Notes under the pieces: model-generated
What the model was told of the DNA's origin: nothing
Seen by the model: only the letters and a program-made list of their open reading frames with translations
Databases searched by the model: none
Shown here: positions 4,793 through 10,606 of the stretch, piece after piece
Layout: every line of letters starts with the position of its first letter
Numbering within the stretch: the first letter of the stretch is position 1
Made by a program: the position numbers and the translations under genes
Assembly: GCA_021635425.1 (NCBI GenBank)
Contig: JAJWOJ010000044.1
Span: 1-10,606 of the forward strand
Length of the DNA stretch: 10,606 nucleotides
Direction of reading: 5' to 3'
Source of the DNA: Clostridiales bacterium
GTDB lineage: Bacteria > Bacillota > Clostridia > Christensenellales > Borkfalkiaceae

Positions 4793-6232
4793 TTAGTCTC
4801 CAAGCTTAACTCTCGGGTCAACGACAGAATACATTATATCCGAGAAAAGTGTGCCTAAAACCGTCAAAATTGCCAAGAACATGTTGTAACCCATTACAAA
4901 CGGCACGTCGCCTTCTCTTAACGCGAGATAAGCGAGCCTTCCGATACCGTCTATACTGAAAACCGTCTCCGTAATCATCATTCCCCCGAAAAGGGAAGGA
5001 AGAATGCCCGCGAGAAGGGTTGCAAGCGGAATAAGCGTGTTTCTGAAAGCGTGCTTATAAATAACCGTTTTTTCGGACAAACCCTTTGCTCTTGCCGTTC
5101 TTATATAATCGGAATTCAAAACCTCGAGCATGTTCGTTCTCGTGTAACGCATAAGTCCTCCGAGGGAAAGAATGACGTTGACGAGAATTGGCAGGAAGAG
5201 GTGATGAAGAATATCTCCGAATTTGGAAATAAAGCCTGCGAAAGTGGTCGTGTTGTAAGTTTTTGCCGTGCTGACAAGACCCGAAACGGGGAACCAACCG
5301 AGATCGACCGCAAAAAATTTAACCACTATCGCCGCAAAGAAATATGTGGGAAGAGACAAACCGATCATCGTGAGAACGGTTACGGTGTAATCTCTGAAAG
5401 TGTACTGATGCGTCGCGCTTGAAATTCCGAGCGGAATGGAAATCAGAAACTGCAGAATCGTTGCGATAAGCGCGATAGCAAACGAAATCCACATATTTTC
5501 GCCTATAACCTGCGAAACGGGTTTTTCGTATCTGAACGATCTGCCAAGGTCTCCTTTGAGAAGGTTTCCGACCCACGTGAAATATCCCGAAAGAATCGCG
5601 CCGCACTTTTCCCAACCGGTTGCTAAGGTATACTCTGCACTTTCGCCGCTCGGCGTAATTGCGTTGCGGTATTCCCCGGAAGCGTTCAGATCGTCGGTCA
5701 TTCCGGAAATACTTATATAAAACGAACCGTCTTTTATCGTAACGTTATACTTTCCGTTATACACGGCGACGTTCGCGTCTTTGCCGTCGATTTTTTCGGT
5801 TTTATAAATCGTGGCTAAATTTAAATCGCCGGTCTCCGCGCTTGCAAGCTCTAAGGTCAACTTTCCGTTTGTATATTTCCCCGCAACGAAAGTAATCGGA
5901 GTGTTGTTTTCCAAAGCGACGTCGTGCTGTTTGATTTTTACGTTACGCTTATAAACGCCGGAAATGTCGGTCTGAGCGCCGCCGCTATCCGTACTTCCCT
6001 TAGTTCCGTCTTTGACTTGTATATTCAAGTGAGCTTCCGGCATGAAAAGACCGTAAACTTCCTTGAATCGGTCGATATCGTCCTGCGTAAGCGTTCCTTG
6101 ATTGAGCATCGCGGAATACTTATTATCGACGTAATCGTTCGGCATCATTCTTACAAGCGAATAGATTATAACGGATACGCCGAACAGAATTACTATCGAA
6201 ATACCGAGCCTTTTTATAATGTATTTTAACAT
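4793..6232 (-). CDS. oppB: Oligopeptide ABC transporter permease OppB with large extracytoplasmic insertion
   Basis: The other channel subunit. It is 479 residues where the family is usually about 300-330. Span 1 is at 8-28, as in all OppB proteins, and the standard sequence resumes at WVGNLLKGDLGRSFRYEKPV (220-239). The later spans, the EAA loop (374-403, SDYIRTARAKGLSEKTVIYK, then HAFRNTLIPL) and the C-terminal DPRVKLGD are normal. The surplus is a single block of about 145 residues (65-208) between span 1 and span 2, rich in alternating polar and hydrophobic strands, such as GKYNVTIKDGSFYISISG at 160-177. It should lie outside the membrane next to the docking site of OppA. AAAAGGA (6239-6245) lies six bases before the ATG and supports the start. 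Confidence 0.93.
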   Translation of the reverse strand: MLKYIIKRLGISIVILFGVSVIIYSLVRMMPNDYVDNKYSAMLNQGTLTQDDIDRFKEVYGLFMPEAHLNIQVKDGTKGSTDSGGAQTDISGVYKRNVKIKQHDVALENNTPITFVAGKYTNGKLTLELASAETGDLNLATIYKTEKIDGKDANVAVYNGKYNVTIKDGSFYISISGMTDDLNASGEYRNAITPSGESAEYTLATGWEKCGAILSGYFTWVGNLLKGDLGRSFRYEKPVSQVIGENMWISFAIALIATILQFLISIPLGISSATHQYTFRDYTVTVLTMIGLSLPTYFFAAIVVKFFAVDLGWFPVSGLVSTAKTYNTTTFAGFISKFGDILHHLFLPILVNVILSLGGLMRYTRTNMLEVLNSDYIRTARAKGLSEKTVIYKHAFRNTLIPLATLLAGILPSLFGGMMITETVFSIDGIGRLAYLALREGDVPFVMGYNMFLAILTVLGTLFSDIMYSVVDPRVKLGD

Positions 6233-6235
6233 ATT

Positions 6236-6298
6236 TTATCCTTTTCGCAATTAGCCCCGCGCTTTGCGAACGGTATGTTCGGCGCGGCGCGAGGATAA
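6236..6298 (-). promoter_or_regulatory. GC-rich nested hairpin over the oppB ribosome binding site
   Basis: In the 90-base oppA-oppB gap the RNA can form CCTCGCGC/GCGCGGGG (6287-6294 with 6255-6262, one G-U pair). Inside it is a 5-bp CGAAC/GTTCG stem (6277-6281 with 6267-6271). Just outside, TTATCC (6293-6298) is complementary to GGATAA (6236-6241), which overlaps the oppB Shine-Dalgarno. No T run follows, so this is not a classical terminator. It could protect the oppA message or reduce oppB translation, giving more binding protein than permease. Confidence 0.6.
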
Positions 6299-6322
6299 TC
6301 GTTGTCGGTTTTGTTATTTTAC

Positions 6323-9265
6323 TTATTTAACGATAAGAGAAATAGATGTAAGATTGCTCGTAAGACCTTTGAACGAAGTCGGATTCTGATAGAACGTGGA
6401 CGCGTCTATTCTGTTCTGATCGTATGCAAACAAGTCGCTTCTCTGGTATGTGGGAAGTTCGACGGCAAGTTCCATAACAAGGTCGAGAGCCTGTTCATAA
6501 TACGGCTTACGGACATTGTGATCTTCGGATTTTCTGCCGAGATCGATTTTTTCTGAAAGCTCTGCAATTATTTTCTTTTCTGTTTTGTAAGTGTTGGATG
6601 CGTCGTTGAGAATTTCACGATAACCCCAGTTAAGGACGGAGGTTGCCTTGGAATCCTTATGATAAACCTGATACATATCGGGGTCTATCGTGCTGCTCCA
6701 GGCTGCCGCCCAGACGGTAAGATCGCCGCTCGCAAGAAGTTTAAGAGCGTTCGCGTCCGTTTTTACGGTTATCGACATACCCACTTTGTTGAGGATTCTC
6801 TTTGCATTATCCATAGCGGTGTATGCGGGGTGATCCGTTGTATCGCCTGCAATGGTGAACTTATATTTAAGAGAATGACTCTTACCGTTTATCGTCTTAA
6901 CATAAACGCCGTCGCCGCCGAGGGTATAACCGTCTTTCTCGATCTGCTTTGTAAGATATTCTTTCTGCTGGTCTTCGGAAAGCTTTGCCTTTCCGCTTTC
7001 GATATCTGCCTGATTGAGTTTACCCGCTTTTATCTGATTGAGAATATAGGTTCTGTATTCTTCATAAACGGCATATTTGTAATTACCCGCTCCGTCTTTA
7101 TCGAGAAGGTTCTTAGGAATATTTCCAGCGATGTACGGATAATAATCGATTGTATCTTCGGGATAAGCCCAGTTCGTGGTGGACATGGAACGCTTGATAG
7201 CTTTTGCCATCGTCTTGTAATAAGTTACGCACATATCGGTATTGATGCAATGCATGATTGCTCTTCTTATTCTTATCGAGGGAACTTTACCCGCATTGAT
7301 ACCGATGTAACCGTAACCGCTCGTTTCTATCGATCTGTTACCGATTTGCGCTCCGTTAAGCTCGGAGACAAGCTCGGGAGTCGCGTTAGGTTCTGCGAAA
7401 TCGATTTCGCTCGCTTTAAGCGAATTTATCATGTTGTTAGCCGAACGGACAACGTATCTTACCTTGTTGATTTTCGCAACGCGGTATTCTTTTCCGTCGG
7501 AAGCTTTTTTGGTTTCGTAGTTACCGTTTTCGTCTTTGTTCTGAGCCATGTTGTAATACGGGTTGCGTTCATAATAAATCGTACCCTTATTATAGAACTC
7601 TGCCGCATCTTTGGAAGACTGATCCGTCGAAACGGACGCCGCCGTTGCCGACGTGCAAAGCCCGCCTGCTTCTTTGGAAGCCGCATATGCGCCCGCGCCC
7701 ACGGGAAGACCGTTCTTGGCAGGATTTTTAACTACATTTTCCATAAAGGACGATGTTGCATACTCAACACCGAAGTTCTTTTCATAATCAAACTCTTTGA
7801 TATGTTCTTCATCCGAATAATAATACATAGGAGCGATGCCGATACCGAAGTTCCATATAGCCTTCGGGTCGACGCCGTTTATGGTTACGGACAAAACTTC
7901 GTTGCCTTCGATAACGTAATCTCTGTCCTTATTGTCTCCGTTAGAATTATAAACGGGTTTTTTGTAAGTTATTTCGTTTCCGTCATCATCGGTGAAAGTG
8001 AAATCCGCGTCCTTATTGACGAACTTGATTCCCGAAATATTATCGTAAGTTTTTGTTTTTCCGCCGAGACCTTTACTGAGTTCGTCGTTGGTAAGATAAG
8101 TTATAAGATTTGAAGACGTGGACGCCCAGTAACTCATAACCTGATCTACCTGGTTAGGAAGCCATTTACCTCTTACAAGGTTAATTGCATATTTTTTTAC
8201 TTCTTCCGCGGTATGCTCTGCGTTATACTTCAATAAGTTTTCCTTGGTACCAAACGTATAATTAAGCCTGCCTTTAGGATTGTCGTTTGTAGACTTTTCA
8301 TCCCACGTTATAAGCCCTTCGTTATACAGGAACATTTCAACGTCGGTTGTAAGTTTTACCTCGGTATTTTCAATCTTTTTTCCTGTAGCTTTATCTTTAT
8401 AATAAAACTTAAGGTCTGTATAAGTACCTACAGCCGCATTATAATCGGATTCAAGCTCTTCATCGAAATATTGAACAGTCTTCTCATAGTCTGCGAGAAG
8501 ATTTGCATAGGACGTATTATCCTTATGATCTTCGGTATATTTTTTCAATGCTTCCTTAAGCTGAGCTTCGTCTTTAAAAAGTTTGCTCTGATCCTTAGGA
8601 AGAACGTTGTTCTTTATATCGTTATAAGCGAGTATAAAGTTGTCTCTCCTCTGCCGAGCCTGGGATTGATATTTTTCCATATATCTATCCTGCTCATTCT
8701 CGTTTGCTGTTTGCGTTCTGTATTCTTTAAGACCTACGATATCGGTAGAATACATGGTGCTGGAACCCGAGTAAATCGGATCAAGATAAACGTAATAGTT
8801 AAAGAGAACGTCCTTCATGGTGAGATACGACCCGTTGGAGAACTTAACGTCGTTTTTAAGAACGAAATAGTAAGTAGTCGTCTTGATTGTATCCCCCTCT
8901 TTCTCATGGACGATTTTTACGTCTTTTGCGATAACTTCTTCATCGTCGCCATAAGCAACCTCGCCTTTATCGTTGTTGGAAATTAAGCCGAGCTGAGTCA
9001 TCCCCACGACGGAACTATCCGTTGCGGACGTCGAGAAGAATGGGTTGAATACCTTATCTACTTCGAGAGTGGAAAATCTCAACGGATCGTTTTCGTTATC
9101 GAAAACTTTATGATTGGGATTATCGGGGTTTTTGCTGCAAGAGTTGATGCCTAAAATTATTCCCGTAGCCGCGCCGCCGAGAACGACAACGCACAAAACG
9201 ATAGCGATTATTTTTCTCGCTAAGCTTTTTGCCAGATAGTCTTTTACTTTTGAAAATACAGCCAT
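6323..9265 (-). CDS. oppA: Oligopeptide-binding protein OppA (SBP family 5), very large
   Basis: Extracellular substrate-binding protein that delivers peptides to OppBC. It is 980 residues; typical family members have about 500-600. The N-terminus has basic residues and then a hydrophobic segment (19-41) ending in GINSC. Cys43 is a possible lipidation site, although Asn at -2 is not ideal, so a simple membrane anchor is the alternative. Family 5 landmarks are clear: YYFVLKNDVKFSNGSYLTMK (132-151), LPVGAGAY (520-527), IYYERNPYY (563-571), SLKASEIDF (615-623), IRIRRAIMHCINTD (664-677), W856 with DPDMY (861-865), and LPTYQ (937-941). The surplus is mainly at about 181-475, a charged and largely helical block followed by a strand-rich part, plus a helical insertion near 733-775. 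AAGGAG (9276-9281) lies ten bases before the ATG. The permeases follow after 90 bases. Confidence 0.93.
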   Translation of the reverse strand: MAVFSKVKDYLAKSLARKIIAIVLCVVVLGGAATGIILGINSCSKNPDNPNHKVFDNENDPLRFSTLEVDKVFNPFFSTSATDSSVVGMTQLGLISNNDKGEVAYGDDEEVIAKDVKIVHEKEGDTIKTTTYYFVLKNDVKFSNGSYLTMKDVLFNYYVYLDPIYSGSSTMYSTDIVGLKEYRTQTANENEQDRYMEKYQSQARQRRDNFILAYNDIKNNVLPKDQSKLFKDEAQLKEALKKYTEDHKDNTSYANLLADYEKTVQYFDEELESDYNAAVGTYTDLKFYYKDKATGKKIENTEVKLTTDVEMFLYNEGLITWDEKSTNDNPKGRLNYTFGTKENLLKYNAEHTAEEVKKYAINLVRGKWLPNQVDQVMSYWASTSSNLITYLTNDELSKGLGGKTKTYDNISGIKFVNKDADFTFTDDDGNEITYKKPVYNSNGDNKDRDYVIEGNEVLSVTINGVDPKAIWNFGIGIAPMYYYSDEEHIKEFDYEKNFGVEYATSSFMENVVKNPAKNGLPVGAGAYAASKEAGGLCTSATAASVSTDQSSKDAAEFYNKGTIYYERNPYYNMAQNKDENGNYETKKASDGKEYRVAKINKVRYVVRSANNMINSLKASEIDFAEPNATPELVSELNGAQIGNRSIETSGYGYIGINAGKVPSIRIRRAIMHCINTDMCVTYYKTMAKAIKRSMSTTNWAYPEDTIDYYPYIAGNIPKNLLDKDGAGNYKYAVYEEYRTYILNQIKAGKLNQADIESGKAKLSEDQQKEYLTKQIEKDGYTLGGDGVYVKTINGKSHSLKYKFTIAGDTTDHPAYTAMDNAKRILNKVGMSITVKTDANALKLLASGDLTVWAAAWSSTIDPDMYQVYHKDSKATSVLNWGYREILNDASNTYKTEKKIIAELSEKIDLGRKSEDHNVRKPYYEQALDLVMELAVELPTYQRSDLFAYDQNRIDASTFYQNPTSFKGLTSNLTSISLIVK

Positions 9266-9306
9266 ATTTTCTTTGCTCCTTATATTTTGCGTATATTTTT
9301 AACAGA

Positions 9307-9438
9307 TTAAAGTTTGTTTCCTTCCATATCGGACGGAACGAGAACTTCCTTGCCGTCACCCGTCATTTCGGTGACGTAATATTTAAATTCTCCGAAATCG
9401 CAACCGACAACCGAAGCGTTTTCCTGACTTGTAAACTA
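9307..9438 (-). other. In-frame coding extension of the lipoprotein gene beyond a TAG
   Basis: The lipoprotein frame reaches TAG at 9436-9438 but continues without shift for 42 codons to TAA at 9307-9309. The extension begins FTSQENASVVGCDFGEF and ends VPSDMEGNKL. Its amino acid make-up and codon choice match the upstream part, and no other gene or terminator uses this space. The TAA sits 41 bases before the oppA ATG, like a normal operon junction. The simplest reading is that the intact protein had about 426 residues. The TAG may be a nonsense mutation, a base-call or assembly error, or a read-through codon; the sequence alone cannot decide. Confidence 0.72.
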
Positions 9439-10587
9439 CTTACCTTCGGCTTCTAAGAACGTATGTCCGTCGTTCTTTCTGAGCGTGTCGATAACAAACG
9501 ATATCGACGCTTTGACGTTCTTTATCGAAACGTCTTTAAGTTCGCGTGCAAACAGCGAATATTCGATATTTTTAATGTTCAGGAACCACGGGTCGACCAG
9601 TATCGAAACATTATCGAACGCAACGTTTTCGATTTTTACGATTACCTTTCCGTTTTCGTCTTCGCCGCCGCAGATATCGCCGAAGAGGCTTGCCGTAAGC
9701 GTACCCGTTTCGCTATCGTAATTCGTGTTGTTTCTTTCTACGGTGAAGTTGCTTATCTTATAAGTTACGCCTTTATTCTCAGGGTCGTAACTCGTCAAGC
9801 CGTAATACTTCGGAACGCCGTCCGTAAGATTAAACATATCGATGAACTCGGTTGTGAGATCGTCTCCGCCGCAATCGATATCGTTCATAAGAAGAATAGT
9901 CTTGCCCTTATAAGCGTAATCTTCGATATCGTCGAAATCTTCGCGGGAAGAAATAATGAAATATTCGCCTTTCATATATTCCGCGTAAACCTTGATAAGG
10001 ACGTTTTCGGTCGATTCCTTTATTTTGCCGTTTTCGAAATATTTCGCCTCGTCGTCGGCATCGAGCGTGAGCTTTTTAAGGAACGTATACCCTTCTCTTT
10101 GGTCGGACAAATTCATAATCGAGCTTTCGCTCTGCGCGAACGTCCAGGATACGTACGTTTTAACCGTCGCTACCGTGACGAATTCTTCGTTTTCGCCTTT
10201 ATACCCTACAGCGTAATTATACTCGATTTTGGGCGACCACTTTGCGTAAAGGGTCAGTTCCTCGCCGACAACCTCGTCGGTTTCGAAATTCCAGACGTTT
10301 TTATAATCTTTATCCGTATACCAACCGTCGAAGTTATTTCCGACGTATTCCACCTTGGCGTTGCTGTTTTCCGCAACGGGAAGCGATTTGATATAATGCT
10401 TCACGTTTTCGGGGAATCTGTAATAAACAACGATCGGCGCGGAGCTGTTTTTGTACTTTCCGCCACACAAATCATACGTCACCTTGATTCCTGTTCTCGT
10501 ATTCAAACCGCCCGAACACCCCGCAAACAAGCAAAGCGCGCAGACTGCCGACAATAAAACTAATAAAGTAATTTTGATTTTTTTCAT
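9436..10587 (-). CDS. Lipoprotein with InlB B-type repeats and beta-helix-like region
   Basis: A secreted lipoprotein, 383 residues to the first stop. The signal peptide has KKIK followed by a hydrophobic stretch and ends in LFAGC, so Cys24 should be lipidated. Residues 34-117 form a good InlB B-repeat (Listeria-Bacteroides repeat), with KVTYDLCGGKY at the start, FDGWYTDKDY in the middle and LTLYAKW at the end. A weaker second copy covers about 120-205. From about 208 the pattern changes to YFIISSREDFDDI, then ILLMNDIDCGG, YKISNFTVE, ASLFGDI and IENVAFDNVSI, which resembles GLUG-type right-handed beta-helix repeats. These domains are common in surface proteins that bind ligands, but the target cannot be named. 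The ATG has only a weak AGCAGG six bases upstream; the promoter lies outside the window. It is probably the first visible gene of the opp operon. Confidence 0.85.
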   Translation of the reverse strand: MKKIKITLLVLLSAVCALCLFAGCSGGLNTRTGIKVTYDLCGGKYKNSSAPIVVYYRFPENVKHYIKSLPVAENSNAKVEYVGNNFDGWYTDKDYKNVWNFETDEVVGEELTLYAKWSPKIEYNYAVGYKGENEEFVTVATVKTYVSWTFAQSESSIMNLSDQREGYTFLKKLTLDADDEAKYFENGKIKESTENVLIKVYAEYMKGEYFIISSREDFDDIEDYAYKGKTILLMNDIDCGGDDLTTEFIDMFNLTDGVPKYYGLTSYDPENKGVTYKISNFTVERNNTNYDSETGTLTASLFGDICGGEDENGKVIVKIENVAFDNVSILVDPWFLNIKNIEYSLFARELKDVSIKNVKASISFVIDTLRKNDGHTFLEAEGK

Positions 10588-10606
10588 TTTTTACCTGCTG
10601 TAACTA

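Noticed and set aside
6659..8113. Long plus-strand open frame of 484 codons opposite oppA
   Set aside because: It lies wholly antisense to a gene with clear family 5 motifs. Its translation is rich in Arg, Ile, Val, Phe and Cys, as expected from a mirror frame, and shows no domain pattern.
9266..9306. Separate promoter for oppA
   Set aside because: The 41 bases are AT rich and contain boxes that loosely resemble -10 elements, but no -35 partner at proper spacing was found.
9463..10557. Plus-strand open frame of 364 codons opposite the lipoprotein gene
   Set aside because: Same reason. The minus-strand gene has a lipobox and recognisable repeats, while this frame has neither a domain pattern nor a convincing start.
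1..10606. CRISPR array, insertion sequence, integrase site or prophage near the tRNA genes
   Set aside because: No regularly spaced repeats, transposase or integrase genes, or duplicated tRNA 3' ends are visible, although tRNA clusters are frequent integration sites.

Overview
The window looks like a chromosomal segment from a Gram-positive, low-to-moderate GC bacterium, most likely class Clostridia (Bacillota). This rests on AGGAG-type ribosome binding sites, tRNA genes that encode their own CCA ends, lipoprotein-type secretion signals, and an opp gene order (A-B-C-D-F) familiar from Firmicutes. The very long substrate-binding protein and the small YVDDGHTVYSMENL protein fit uncultivated gut Clostridia, possibly Christensenellales-like, but that placement is an impression and not a result. 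Every supported gene lies on the minus strand, so transcription runs from the right end to the left.

From right to left: a lipoprotein with InlB-type repeats and a GLUG/beta-helix-like region (9436-10587); a complete oligopeptide ABC transporter of oppA, oppB, oppC, oppD and oppF (9265 down to 1231); a 92-residue Lys-rich small membrane protein whose start overlaps the oppF stop; a spacer with a near-consensus sigma-A promoter; six tRNA genes, in transcription order Gly(TCC), Arg(TCT), His(GTG), Gln(TTG), Lys(TTT), Lys(CTT); and a strong terminator followed by a weaker one. The first ~60 bases hold nothing secure.

The protein genes look like one operon. Gaps are short, no internal Rho-independent terminator is visible, and each opp gene has a recognisable Shine-Dalgarno sequence. 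The lipoprotein OppA captures peptides, OppB and OppC form the channel, and OppD and OppF are the two ATPases. Compared with ordinary Opp systems this one is enlarged: OppA is 980 residues, OppB has about 145 extra extracytoplasmic residues, OppC has an acidic N-terminal tail plus an extracytoplasmic insertion, and OppF has a charged C-terminal tail.

The most notable observation is an in-frame TAG in the upstream lipoprotein gene, followed by 42 codons that read as ordinary protein and end in TAA 41 bases before oppA. Other points worth a look are a tRNA-Gly(TCC) with C instead of U at position 55, an extra shared cysteine in the iron-sulfur-type tails of both ATPases, and a GC-rich hairpin that may mask the oppB ribosome binding site. 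I see no mobile element, CRISPR array, phage gene or defence system.
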